The notes beneath the pieces were generated by a model. That model saw only the letters and a list, made by a program, of their open reading frames with translations. It did not search any database and was not told the origin of the DNA. From Jeotgalibacillus alimentarius (GTDB taxonomy: Bacteria; Bacillota; Bacilli; Bacillales; Jeotgalibacillaceae): a stretch of 64,000 nucleotides of DNA. Position 1 is the stretch's first letter. Every line of letters starts with the position of its first letter. Location of the stretch: positions 310,001-374,000 of the forward strand of contig NZ_JXRQ01000015.1 of NCBI RefSeq assembly GCF_000829445.1. The letters are read 5' to 3'. Shown in pieces: positions 18,043-25,731 of this stretch. A program made the position numbers and the translations under genes.

Positions 18043-18596
18043 CAATTGCGATCATGAACACTAAATTCAATCTCTGCTCTTATATTATACTCTATATCTT
18101 CACCCGGGCCTTCGTTATCCGGGACATTAAAATCTGCAATACCAGTCACGACATAATGTCCCTCCGGAAACTTCTGATCCGTAAACTGCTCCAGAAATGC
18201 TTTATATTCCTCTTCATCATTGTAATTGTAAGTGATTTGGCCACCACTATATTCTTCACGGAGCGGCTCTCCTCTCGTTAGTGTTGTAAACACCAAGGGT
18301 TCATGCATAAAGTACTCGATTTCGTAATTCCTCGTCTTCTCAACCATTGGAAAAGAGAACGGAGAAGCTGCATGCGTAATTTCAATCTCTTCCTGATCAT
18401 CTGTATACTCTAATTCAGCATATATGGTTACTGGTTCGTCATTACCGTATGCTGCTTTTTCTGTAGAAAGCCGATAGATAAAGTCTCCGTCGATGACTTC
18501 AGCTTCCGTTTCATAATCAACCTGATTGTTTTGTTGGCAACCGGATAAGCCCACTAGTAAAAACATCAAGGCTGAAATTAAACTCAGCTTTTTCAA
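18042..18596 (-). CDS. lipoprotein of unknown function
   Basis: 184 residues from TTG at 18596, which has GGGAGGAGGG 6-8 bases upstream. Signal peptide MKKLSLISALMFLLVGLSGC with lipobox LSGC. The mature part looks like a beta-sandwich ('RLSTEKAAYGNDEPVTIYAELEY') that ends 'IEFSVHD', similar in style to small Bacillus surface proteins. No named domain recognised. The longer frame to 18668 lacks a start signal. Confidence 0.75.
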   Translation of the reverse strand: MKKLSLISALMFLLVGLSGCQQNNQVDYETEAEVIDGDFIYRLSTEKAAYGNDEPVTIYAELEYTDDQEEIEITHAASPFSFPMVEKTRNYEIEYFMHEPLVFTTLTRGEPLREEYSGGQITYNYNDEEEYKAFLEQFTDQKFPEGHYVVTGIADFNVPDNEGPGEDIEYNIRAEIEFSVHDRN

Positions 18597-18826
18597 TAGA
18601 ATCCCTCCTCCCTTTATGAATTTGACGAAATTGGAAAGTATTAGTTTCAAAGGGTTGATCAGCATCATGTGAGAACTGGACTATAATTAGAAAAAAATAA
18701 CATGTGCGTATAGAAAGAAAATGAGAATTTCTGTACCATATAGATACAGGGTTCCTACTCCAAGAGTTAAATGGAAGCAATATGATGTTATGACTTACTA
18801 CCGATCAAATAGAGGAGGGGTTATCA

Positions 18827-19459
18827 ATTAAATCAAAATACTTCATCACGATTGCAGCAGTAGTGATCTTAATGACTGCAGGGTATTTTATAGCGAATAA
18901 CATTCAGGCTGGTTCACAGGAAAACCATCAAATGAACCAACCTGCAAAAAGCTTCTCAGAAATGCCACCCGAACTTTCGAATGCCATACCAAATTCCGTA
19001 AAGAGTAAGCTCAAAGTGCCTGCATACCTGCCATTCAAAGTAGAAAAAGTTCATGGTCAGGTGGAGGTTCGTGTAAAAGATGCCAATCAATTGAAAGAAT
19101 CAGCTGAAAAGAATGAATCTGCGTCCAATTCAATTGATACAACGCAATTGGCTGAAGACGAGCTTGCGATTGAACAATTCTTCTATGGAAACAATATTCA
19201 TATGTATCTGCTGGTCGAACCTGGTGGAATAGATGTTGAATATGCGAACGAATCTGACGTCCAACAGCTTACATTATCAGATGGTTCAACAGCTGCCTAC
19301 ATAGATTATGGTTTTTCACAAATGATCAACTGGCTGGATGAAGAGACTGGATATCATTATTCCATGGACGTGATTCATGAAAATGAAGAGCAGAATAATC
19401 GTTTGACTGAGGAGGATCTGGTGAAGATGGTTGAATCATTGGAGGTACCGAAATACTAA
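18827..19459 (+). CDS. membrane-anchored protein of unknown function, apparent ATT start
   Basis: About 210 residues. A GTG at 18863 opens the conventional frame, but it has no ribosome binding site and cuts the signal segment. Twelve codons earlier, AGAGGAGGGG lies 6 bases before ATT at 18827, giving KSKYFITIAAVVILMTAGYFIANN, a proper N-terminal anchor. The mature part includes 'KLKVPAYLPFKVEKVHGQV' and 'DGSTAAYIDYGFSQMINWLDEETGYHYSMDV', reminiscent of DUF4367-like extracellular domains (inference). Followed at once by a hairpin repeat. Confidence 0.65.
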   Translation: MKSKYFITIAAVVILMTAGYFIANNIQAGSQENHQMNQPAKSFSEMPPELSNAIPNSVKSKLKVPAYLPFKVEKVHGQVEVRVKDANQLKESAEKNESASNSIDTTQLAEDELAIEQFFYGNNIHMYLLVEPGGIDVEYANESDVQQLTLSDGSTAAYIDYGFSQMINWLDEETGYHYSMDVIHENEEQNNRLTEEDLVKMVESLEVPKY

Positions 19460-19463
19460 AATA

Positions 19464-19591
19464 CTTACCTGTCCTGTAAACGATTTTAAATGTATATTTA
19501 GATGCATAAACCGAATACCTATATATGACTTCTGAATTTTAATTGATTTGTAGTAGATATTCATAAGTGTGTATAGGAGAGGTAAGTTTTC
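19464..19591. repeat. hairpin repeat family A, copy 1
   Basis: Outer arms CTTACCTgTCCT / AGGAgAGGTAAG, with inner blocks shared with copy 2: 'AACGATTTTA' near the left and 'GAATTTTAATTGATTTGTAG' plus 'ATATTCATAAGTGT' on the right. It starts 5 bases after the preceding stop codon and ends in a T-run, so it can act as terminator. Confidence 0.75.
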
Positions 19592-19605
19592 TAATAAAAA
19601 AATTT

Positions 19606-19745
19606 CTCCCTGTCCTGAAAACGATTTTGAACATTCACTACAAATGTATATTCAGAAGTATAAAACCAATGATTCTATAAGACTCCTGAATTTTAATTGA
19701 TTTGTAGTAAATATTCATAAGTGTTTCTAGGACAGGGAGTTTTTC
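19606..19745. repeat. hairpin repeat family A, copy 2 (most complete)
   Basis: 140-base imperfect palindrome. Outer arms CTCCCTGTCCT / AGGACAGGGAG are perfect and are followed by TTTTTC. The arms stay largely complementary inward for about 50 bases, including ACTACAAAT / ATTTGTAGT and TTCAGAAGT / ACTCCTGAA-like pairs. Looks like a non-autonomous palindromic element or large structured 3' RNA. Confidence 0.8.
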
Positions 19746-19806
19746 AACGTCATTTTTTTAGGGTTGATTGCAACCGCTCAAATCATTTTTTACAACATCA
19801 ATTTAT

Positions 19807-19847
19807 AAAAAACAGGATGCTCATGATAGCTGAGCATTCTGTTTTTA
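19807..19847. terminator. terminator of the BCCT gene
   Basis: Stem AAAAACAGgATGCTCA / TGAGCATtCTGTTTTT directly downstream of the transporter gene on the minus strand. Confidence 0.88.
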
Positions 19848-21356
19848 TTACATACTTTTATCTATCTTTTTCTTTCTTCTGCCGACCTCCTGATTAGCGG
19901 ACCGGAAGAAGGAATATCCCATTAATAATATGACAACTGAAAATGGAAACGCTGCAATAATCAATACATTCTGCAGACCTTGTGTGCCGCCAAAGTAGAC
20001 AATAATAGCAGCCATTGAAGAAAGTGAAAGTCCCCAGAGAATCTTAACAGGGCCTTCCGGATTCATGGAGCCGGATGTAGATAACATCCCGAGTACAAAT
20101 GTAGCAGAATCCGCTGATGTAATGAAAAAGATTGCAATTACCACGATTGTCAGTAATGACATGAGTGTGCCAAGTGGATAATGCTGCAGTGTTGCAAATG
20201 TAGCCGTTTCAATTGGGAATGACGAAATCTTTTCGATTCCAAGCTGTTCCAGATTGATTGCTGAGACACCAAACACTGAGAAAAAGATAAAGCAAACGAT
20301 TGCAGGTACAAATAAAACACCAAGCATGAACTCTTTCACAGTACGGCCTTTTGAAATTCTGGCAATGAAAATACCAACAAACGGTGACCAGGAAATCCAC
20401 CAGGCCCAGTAGAATATCGTCCAGGCTTTAATCCAGGATTGATTTTCTTCATTAAGAGGTGCAACTCTTAAGCTCATATCAAAAAAGTTTGCAATATAAC
20501 CTCCAAGAGAATCTGTAAACATATTGAATATGTATAACGTTGGACCGACAATCAATAAAATGATCATTAATAAAAACCCAAGAAACATGTTTATGTTACT
20601 AAGATATTTGATTCCTCTACTGACACCAGACCATGCTGAGAAAATAAATAGAGCTGTAGAAATCGCTAAAATGATTAATTGAACTGTAAAATTACTTGGT
20701 GTATTAAATAAAAATGCCAGTCCCTCATTGATTTGAGCGGATCCAAACCCAAGTGTTGCAGCGACGCCGACAACTGTTGCTACAACTGCAAGCGTATCAA
20801 TAATCGTTCCGGGCATACCGTTCATTCTTTTTTCTCCAAAGACAGGTATGAGCGTGGCACTGATCAGTCCGGGATATCCTTTGTGAAACTTGAAATAAGC
20901 AAGTACAAGCGCGACGATCGCATAGACAGCCCATGCGTGAACACCCCAGTGGAAAAACGAAAATTGAAGCGCTTCTTTGATTGCCTGACTGCTGCCTTCT
21001 TCAGAAATCGGACTTGAAGTAAAAGCGTGAGAGATCGGTTCAGCTGTAGTCCAGAACACAAGTCCCATCCCCATCCCCGCACTAAAAAGCATCGCAAACC
21101 ATGTAGAAAGCTTAAATTCAGGCTGATCATCAGACTTCCCTAATTTAATATTTCCAAACCGTGAAAATATTAAATACACACAAAAAATCAGCATGATCAT
21201 AACAATTAATAAGTAATACCATCCAAACCAATTAGATAAAAATCCTGTTACTTCTGCTGTTATTGTTTGAAGATTCACCGGTGCGAGTACACCCCATAAT
21301 ACAACAATCAGACACACGCCTAATCCATACCAAAAAACTGTTGAAACACTTCTCAT
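19848..21356 (-). CDS. BCCT-family betaine/carnitine/choline transporter
   Basis: 502 residues, about 12 membrane spans. BCCT marks: 'LFSAGMGMGLVFWTTAEP' with the glycine-rich sodium/substrate stretch, and 'WTIFYWAWWISWSPFVG' followed by 'FIARISKGRTVKEF' around helices 8-9, holding the Trp box for trimethylammonium groups. Imports compatible solutes such as glycine betaine with sodium; closest role OpuD-like. The C-terminus is short and basic (GRRKKKIDKS), which in the family can sense osmotic stress. Confidence 0.93.
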   Translation of the reverse strand: MRSVSTVFWYGLGVCLIVVLWGVLAPVNLQTITAEVTGFLSNWFGWYYLLIVMIMLIFCVYLIFSRFGNIKLGKSDDQPEFKLSTWFAMLFSAGMGMGLVFWTTAEPISHAFTSSPISEEGSSQAIKEALQFSFFHWGVHAWAVYAIVALVLAYFKFHKGYPGLISATLIPVFGEKRMNGMPGTIIDTLAVVATVVGVAATLGFGSAQINEGLAFLFNTPSNFTVQLIILAISTALFIFSAWSGVSRGIKYLSNINMFLGFLLMIILLIVGPTLYIFNMFTDSLGGYIANFFDMSLRVAPLNEENQSWIKAWTIFYWAWWISWSPFVGIFIARISKGRTVKEFMLGVLFVPAIVCFIFFSVFGVSAINLEQLGIEKISSFPIETATFATLQHYPLGTLMSLLTIVVIAIFFITSADSATFVLGMLSTSGSMNPEGPVKILWGLSLSSMAAIIVYFGGTQGLQNVLIIAAFPFSVVILLMGYSFFRSANQEVGRRKKKIDKSM

Positions 21357-21508
21357 AAATTCACCTCTTATTAAATTTCTATAGCCATGATTGGCACAAT
21401 ATCATGGTTATAGACCAATGATACTATTACATACCCTAATGACCAGTTGCAAATCCTATATAAACTATACCCAAAGGACATATCTATATACCAAAATAAG
21501 ATATACAT

Positions 21509-21618
21509 TCTCTTAGAACGATTTTGAATGTCCGATATTATTTTATATTTTAAAGTGTAAAATGAATGATTTTATATAACTTATGAATTTCAATTAATTT
21601 GTAGTAGTTGTTCATTGA
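21509..21618. repeat. hairpin repeat family A, degenerate copy 3
   Basis: Carries the internal blocks only: 'TTAGAACGATTTTGAATGT' on the left and 'GAATTTCAATTAATTTGTAG' with 'TTGTTCATTGAA' on the right. The outer GGACAGGGAG arms are lost. Immediately followed by compact copy 4. Confidence 0.55.
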
Positions 21619-21622
21619 ATTC

Positions 21623-21682
21623 CTCCCTGTCCTGAAAACGATTCTGAACATTCGAAAGTGTGTCTAGGACAGGGAGTTTTTC
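21623..21682 (+). repeat. hairpin repeat family A, compact copy 4
   Basis: 60 bases: CTCCCTGTCCT, then 'GAAAACGATTCTGAACATTCG', then AGTGTGTCTAGGACAGGGAGTTTTTC split here as arm plus T-run. Perfect 11-base outer stem, terminator-like, placed upstream of the small membrane gene at 21723. Confidence 0.8.
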
Positions 21683-21722
21683 AATTAGATCAGGAAGATT
21701 TTGTAGGGAAGGAGACAAGATC

Positions 21723-21983
21723 ATGAATAAAATTATGCTAATCGTGATTAATGTTATTACAGGCTTATTTGTAGGGATTAACACTTTAATTGGTTACGGT
21801 CTTAGCGGTATTGGAGAAGGTTCCACTAATAACATTAGAATATTTATGCTGATGGTTATTTGGGTTGTAGGTTTGATTTTACAATTGACACTAGCAAATA
21901 AATTGATTGGATTAGTTATTACTTTCATACCGGTTATTTTTTTAATCCTCCTTTATACTGCTGCTTATCTTGATTGGGGTTAG
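21723..21983 (+). CDS. small membrane protein, 86 aa
   Basis: ATG at 21723 after AAGGAGACAAG. Three hydrophobic segments (about 4-25, 38-55, 59-82), with a short polar loop 'GEGSTNNIR'. No recognised family; superficially like YesK-type small membrane proteins. It is flanked on both sides by family A hairpins (copies 4 and 5), which isolates it as a single transcription unit. Confidence 0.7.
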   Translation: MNKIMLIVINVITGLFVGINTLIGYGLSGIGEGSTNNIRIFMLMVIWVVGLILQLTLANKLIGLVITFIPVIFLILLYTAAYLDWG

Positions 21984-22034
21984 AGTATCAGATTTGCAAC
22001 ATCAATTCATTTTAAGACCTTATGATCTAAAAAC

Positions 22035-22094
22035 CTCTCTGTCCCGAACACTAATATAAATACACATAAATGTGTCGAGGACAGGGAGTTTTTC
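22035..22094 (+). repeat. hairpin repeat family A, compact copy 5
   Basis: CTCTCTGTCCCGAACACT... paired with ...TGTGTCGAGGACAGGGAG and TTTTTC. One or two mismatches in the stem. It sits between the gene ending at 21983 and the convergent gene ending at 22105. Confidence 0.75.
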
Positions 22095-22104
22095 TAATCC
22101 ACGC

Positions 22105-22629
22105 TTATAAAGTCTGATCCTTAAGCCTTCTTATTTTTAAAACTACTTTTACAACAGCAATGGCCATAATGGCAATCACAATGACATACATCCATTTGAG
22201 AGCGGTAAAAAACACTGATTCACTGTCATTGATAAATACAGTGATTGAGAGAAGTAGCAGCGCGACCATTGAGATATAAAGTGTGGTTAATAACCCGCTA
22301 TATTTTTGGATCTTAGACGCCTGATCAGAATAGATGTCCGGGGCAGCTGAATTGTTTTCAGCAGATCTGAAATAATGCCAGCCTGAAAATTGTGCGACGT
22401 GTTCCCATCCGGCATCCTCATAGATCGCGATGTATTCATCCAAGTCTTCATTCGTAGTAGATTTATAATCCAGCCGGTAAATGGCATCTTCAGGTGTGAT
22501 CTGTTCGAATGTATAACGAAACGATTTATAGCTTTTTAACTTCCATCCTTCATTTGACATCTTTCTCAGCCAGATTTCTTCCTCTTCATCCTGCCAGGCC
22601 CAGAAAATCCTGGTGACTTTTTTCTCCAT
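22105..22629 (-). CDS. DUF2812 membrane protein, partner of PadR
   Basis: 174 residues from ATG at 22629 with GGAGGAG upstream. The N-terminal soluble domain is DUF2812-like: 'RIFWAWQDEEEEIWLRKMSNEGWKL' then 'WHYFRS'. Two hydrophobic segments close the C-terminus (about 120-140 and 148-166), with a basic end. In many Bacillota this domain is encoded next to a PadR regulator, as here with a one-base gap. Role unknown, probably in envelope stress signalling (inference). Confidence 0.82.
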   Translation of the reverse strand: MEKKVTRIFWAWQDEEEEIWLRKMSNEGWKLKSYKSFRYTFEQITPEDAIYRLDYKSTTNEDLDEYIAIYEDAGWEHVAQFSGWHYFRSAENNSAAPDIYSDQASKIQKYSGLLTTLYISMVALLLLSITVFINDSESVFFTALKWMYVIVIAIMAIAVVKVVLKIRRLKDQTL

Positions 22630-22630
22630 T

Positions 22631-22969
22631 TTATTTCTCCTCCAGTCTTTTAATAACATCCTCACCTACTTGTACAAGATGAGTCAGCCGCCGGTATTCA
22701 AGCCTAATCACTTCCTGTCCAAGTCCGGTCAACGTATAAAGTTTTCTTCTGTCTCCTGTATCTCCATCCACTTTTTTAATCAGCTTTTGTTTTTCAAGCT
22801 TATTTAGCGCACTATACAGCGTCCCCGGCCCAATCTTGACATCTCCTGCACTCACCTGCTCCACTTTCTGCATAATGCCATAGCCATGCAAAGGGTGTTC
22901 AAGGGCAATCAGTGTATAAAAGGTTGTATGGGTAAGAGGTAAGAATGAAGAGGCCTCAGTACTTTTCAT
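22631..22969 (-). CDS. PadR-family transcriptional regulator
   Basis: 112-residue PadR-s1 protein: winged helix with 'LTHTTFYTLIALEHPLHGYGIMQKVE' and 'IGPGTLYSALNKLEKQKLI', wing 'DGDTGDRRKLYTLT', and a short C-terminal dimer helix. AGGAGTGATC precedes the ATG. Represses its own operon in most characterised cases; a palindromic ATATCG/CGATAT operator overlaps the likely promoter. Confidence 0.9.
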   Translation of the reverse strand: MKSTEASSFLPLTHTTFYTLIALEHPLHGYGIMQKVEQVSAGDVKIGPGTLYSALNKLEKQKLIKKVDGDTGDRRKLYTLTGLGQEVIRLEYRRLTHLVQVGEDVIKRLEEK

Positions 22970-22993
22970 GATTGATCACTCCTGACATTCCAA

Positions 22994-23032
22994 TTATATA
23001 TCGTGTGGCGATATATCGTATGACGATATAAT
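22994..23032. promoter_or_regulatory. PadR operator/promoter region
   Basis: Tandem palindromes made of TATATCGT, GCGATATATCG and GACGATATA blocks. ATATCG/CGATAT half-sites repeated three to four times just upstream of padR fit a PadR-type operator. Confidence 0.7.
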
Positions 23033-23306
23033 AAATGAATTTGATAATAAATGCAAGGGTGGTTCGGGAAAATAATTCAGACTGAAGTTAGTGATTGCTA
23101 ATCATTTGACTATCTTCATTGAGGGTTCATAAAAGTGATAAGGACATATAAAATGAAAAATTCTGAATAATAGATTGTGTCTCTGGTGCTTATTTGAAAT
23201 AATTGGTATAGAGATATCGGATGAACAAATATACATACGAGGTGTTTGAATGAAAGTTGAGGATATTGCTTTAGGTTATTGATTTTTTCATTAAGGGGGG
23301 AATTCG

Positions 23307-23678
23307 GTGAAAAAGATAACTATATTCATTTCGCTTGTTGTTTTTTCTATATTATTCGCTACTGGATGCTCATCTGCAGATATTGAAAAAATTGACGTTT
23401 ATGAAATGGAAAGCTTCTCGATTATCAAAGAGGACTCATTGACTTCTTATACAGACTCGAAAGACGTTAATATATTTATTAAAGTATTCAATAACGCCAA
23501 AAAAGAACCAGGAATCGTTGATATAGCTGACCCGGAATACCAAGTTCAAATTGGTGAAGAATCTTATTACCTTTGGATAAAGGAAGAACAAGGAACAATT
23601 ATGAATGTAAATGATACTCATACCATTTATAGCCTTTCAAAAAATTCAGTAGAAAAAGTTTACGATTTATTAAATTAA
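23307..23678 (+). CDS. small lipoprotein of unknown function
   Basis: 123 residues from GTG at 23307, 6 bases after AAGGGGGG. Signal peptide MKKITIFISLVVFSILFATGC with lipobox ATGC. Mature part contains 'YTDSKDVNIFIKVFNNAKKEPGIVDIADPEY' and 'YYLWIKEEQGTIMNVNDTHTIYSLS', a pattern of small Bacillus lipoproteins of the YhfM kind (tentative). Just upstream, a 10-codon ORF (ATG 23250, MKVEDIALGY) with GAGGTG could be a leader or a fragment. Confidence 0.72.
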   Translation: MKKITIFISLVVFSILFATGCSSADIEKIDVYEMESFSIIKEDSLTSYTDSKDVNIFIKVFNNAKKEPGIVDIADPEYQVQIGEESYYLWIKEEQGTIMNVNDTHTIYSLSKNSVEKVYDLLN

Positions 23679-23714
23679 CGGATGCTTAATCTACTTTGTG
23701 AAAAGGGGATTTTT

Positions 23715-23999
23715 TTGAAATTAACAATCACACTTCTGCGTTTTGTCTATCTTCCTTTAGCAGGTCTTTTCATTCTCCCTGTGTCTTATTGGTTTGCAAC
23801 TGGCTTTATTGGTGAATATGGACCTGAAACGCCTAATATTATTTTTCCACTCTGGCTTATCCCTGGCGTAGTGTTCCTTCTGGGAGTAGTCATACAATGT
23901 TGGAGGAAATATTTTTGGATAGGAATAGGCATTACTGTGATTTCGTTTATTCTCTTCATTGCAGATTTCATTCCTTACGGAGCAATTGAGCTCTTATAA
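23715..23999 (+). CDS. small membrane protein, 94 aa
   Basis: TTG at 23715 with AAAAGGGG 6 bases upstream is preferred over ATG at 23682, which has no clear site. Three hydrophobic segments (about 5-25, 38-56, 62-85), final residues 'ADFIPYGAIELL'. It follows the lipoprotein gene by about 36 bases and is probably co-transcribed. No family recognised. Confidence 0.65.
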   Translation: MKLTITLLRFVYLPLAGLFILPVSYWFATGFIGEYGPETPNIIFPLWLIPGVVFLLGVVIQCWRKYFWIGIGITVISFILFIADFIPYGAIELL

Positions 24000-24138
24000 C
24001 ATGCAAGAAAAGAGGAGGCTGGTAATAGTTCACTGTCCAGAACCTATTTCTGACTATTTAAGTCAGTTGCATAAGAATAATTAAAAAGTTAGCGTTTAAA
24101 GCACTCTATAGAAGAATATCCGAATAGATAATTATGGT

Positions 24139-24180
24139 GTAAATATTCATAAATTTGTCGAGGACATGGAGATTTTCTCC
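24139..24180 (+). repeat. hairpin repeat family A, degenerate right half (copy 6)
   Basis: 'TAAATATTCATAAATTTGT' and 'CGAGGACATGGAGATTTTCTCC' match the right arm of the family with changes. A faint left arm (CACTGTCCAGAAC) lies about 100 bases upstream. It directly abuts the DJ-1 fragment. Confidence 0.55.
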
Positions 24181-24185
24181 GGGGT

Positions 24186-24383
24186 TTTCTCCATGAGTTG
24201 GGATCTGCAGTATGTGATGCGAATTTAATTACTGCATCAGGAATAGCGCCTCTGGAATTTGCCGCGGAAGTACTGAAAAAAATAGATGTATTTACAGCAG
24301 ATACATTACAGTCATGGTATAACCTGAATAAAACTCATAAACCGGAATACTTTTTTCAGTTAATGAATTCGGTCAGTAGATGA
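24186..24383 (+). pseudogene. C-terminal fragment of a DJ-1/PfpI-family protein
   Basis: 'LITASGIAPLEFAAEVLKKIDVF', then 'TLQSWYNLNKTHKPEYFFQLMNS', is the C-terminal third of YoaZ/DJ-1-type glutamine-amidotransferase-like proteins. The nucleophile Cys region and the whole N-terminal part are absent. The fragment starts right after a family A repeat arm, which suggests a deletion or insertion there. Confidence 0.75.
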
Positions 24384-24410
24384 AGTAAGTGAAAAGCTCA
24401 ATTGAAATAT

Positions 24411-24450
24411 ACACTCCTCTGATTGGCATTCACTGATCAGGGGAGTTTAT
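24411..24450 (+). terminator. hairpin terminator
   Basis: ACTCCTCTGAT / ATCAGGGGAGT stem followed by TTTATG. It separates the DJ-1 remnant from the next operon. Confidence 0.6.
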
Positions 24451-24510
24451 GTCTTAAAAGCTTTTTTCAGGACTACATGTTGTGCTTAAAACAAGTTTCT
24501 ATCACGCTAC

Positions 24511-24536
24511 ATCTTATCAGGGATATCTGGTAAGAT
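24511..24536. promoter_or_regulatory. putative operator of the two-gene HTH operon
   Basis: ATCTTATCAG / CTGGTAAGAT with one mismatch around a 6-base GGATAT centre. It lies about 30-50 bases upstream of the first gene. Dyad symmetry fits a site for the HTH protein encoded as second gene. Confidence 0.6.
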
Positions 24537-24565
24537 AAATTAACAAATATGTTAAGTTAACAGAA

Positions 24566-24832
24566 TTGACGTCAGGGGAGCTGGAAAGAAAATTAAATGC
24601 ACTGGATCCTTATAAAATTTGGACATGGGACAGCAGTAGCCGCAAGTCATATCAGGGCTTTACTAAAAAGCAATTACCTATGTGGCATAAATATCGAGTT
24701 GAATTATACCCACATTTTGGACAGCCTTCAGGTATTTTAGATGAATACGGACATCAGCAGCAATTTCCTGCTGCTTTCAGAAAGACAAGGGATTCTTTTC
24801 TTCCAAAAGGGATTGTAAAAATCATAGATTAA
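24566..24832 (+). CDS. unrecognised 88-aa protein, candidate toxin of a TA pair
   Basis: Basic, Trp/Tyr-rich protein: 'DPYKIWTWDSSSRKSYQGF', 'KKQLPMWHKYRVELYPHFG', 'SGILDEYGHQQQFPAAFRKTRDSFLP'. No similarity I can name to RelE, HigB, MazF or other classical toxins. TTG at 24566 has no good SD, and AGGGGAG lies inside the frame about 10 bases later, so the true start is uncertain; the frame is open back to 24539. It is followed after 14 bases by the start of an HTH gene, with a dyad operator upstream and a shared terminator. Toxin role is inferred from arrangement only. Confidence 0.6.
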   Translation: MTSGELERKLNALDPYKIWTWDSSSRKSYQGFTKKQLPMWHKYRVELYPHFGQPSGILDEYGHQQQFPAAFRKTRDSFLPKGIVKIID

Positions 24833-24846
24833 AGGTGGTGGACAGT

Positions 24847-25284
24847 ATGATTAAAACTGAATCAGCATACAAAAAGGCATTAGAAAAACTTCAGGAAGAT
24901 AAAGACTTTATTCAAAAACAAAGGAAAGTGCTGGCAGACATGGAACTGACAAATGAGCAGGTGGATAAAGCGCTGCAACCTGCGATCACTTTCCATGAAC
25001 AATTGAGAGAAGAAGTCATCTATTATGAACGGATCAAAAGAGGAGAGTTTGAACCGATTATCAACTTTTATAACCTGGGTAAATCTTTAATTGCCTATCG
25101 TATCTATCTTGGCTTGAGTCAACAGGAACTTGCGGATCGATTAGGGGTATCCGCTTCACAAGTTTCAAGAGATGAGCGGAATGAATACTATGGAGCTACA
25201 CTGGAAAGGCTTCAACAAGTGATGGAAGCGATGAAAATGATTGCTAAAACCGAGATTCAGTCAGAGAATTTGTTGCTGGCGTAG
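24847..25284 (+). CDS. XRE-type HTH protein, candidate antitoxin
   Basis: 145 residues. The N-terminal half is helical and charged ('YKKALEKLQEDKDFIQKQRKVL', 'LREEVIYYERIKRGEFEP') and may bind a partner. The C-terminal half is an XRE/lambda-repressor HTH: 'IAYRIYLGLSQQELADRLGVSASQVSRDER'. HigA-like antitoxins share this fold. ATG at 24847 has AAAGGTGG 8 bases upstream, better than GTG at 24835. Likely autorepressor at the 24511 dyad. Confidence 0.82.
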   Translation: MIKTESAYKKALEKLQEDKDFIQKQRKVLADMELTNEQVDKALQPAITFHEQLREEVIYYERIKRGEFEPIINFYNLGKSLIAYRIYLGLSQQELADRLGVSASQVSRDERNEYYGATLERLQQVMEAMKMIAKTEIQSENLLLA

Positions 25285-25293
25285 AAGAAAGGG

Positions 25294-25328
25294 CTCTGAT
25301 CAGGTTTAATTGATCAGAGTCTTTTTTT
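25294..25328 (+). terminator. terminator of the HTH operon
   Basis: Perfect CTCTGATCA / TGATCAGAG stem and a seven-T run. Confidence 0.92.
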
Positions 25329-25473
25329 ATAGATGGTGAAAATTAATGGAAAAACTACTGACCTATTTTATCGATTCAAGCCAATTTTATAAAAAATAAA
25401 TACAGTTTGAAATAAACTAAAATATTCTATAAAATGAAAATAATTCTATGGATTTTAGAATAAAGGAAGGATC

Positions 25474-25596
25474 ATGTTGGGAGTAATTAAAAAACCTCTA
25501 TTATTAATGTTTGGTTTAGTTATGCTTGTGTTAATTGCCATTTTACAATTCGTATTTCATGTTAGTACAGGATACATATTTGCGGAATTTCAATAG
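25474..25596 (+). CDS. small single-span membrane protein, 40 aa
   Basis: ATG at 25474 after AAAGGAAGG. Sequence MLGVIKKPLLLMFGLVMLVL then 'IAILQFVFHVSTGYIFAEFQ': one long hydrophobic helix with a positive N-terminus and no recognised family. It stands alone between two terminators. Expression not proven. Confidence 0.55.
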   Translation: MLGVIKKPLLLMFGLVMLVLIAILQFVFHVSTGYIFAEFQ

Positions 25597-25641
25597 GGGA
25601 AAGCTTTCGTAAAAAATAGAAAGAACATTAATAAAACAATA

Positions 25642-25686
25642 TCACCTCACAGGTCATGCTCAGATGATTTGGAGAGGTGATTTTTT
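25642..25686 (+). terminator. hairpin terminator
   Basis: TCACCTC / GAGGTGA stem with a long loop and TTTTTT. Confidence 0.65.
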
Positions 25687-25731
25687 AAAGAACCTGATTA
25701 TGAGATTACCTATATTAAGGAGAGATTAGCA

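Noticed and set aside
24198-24383. Independent 61-aa gene
   Set aside because: The sequence is the conserved C-terminus of DJ-1/PfpI-type proteins, so it is a fragment.
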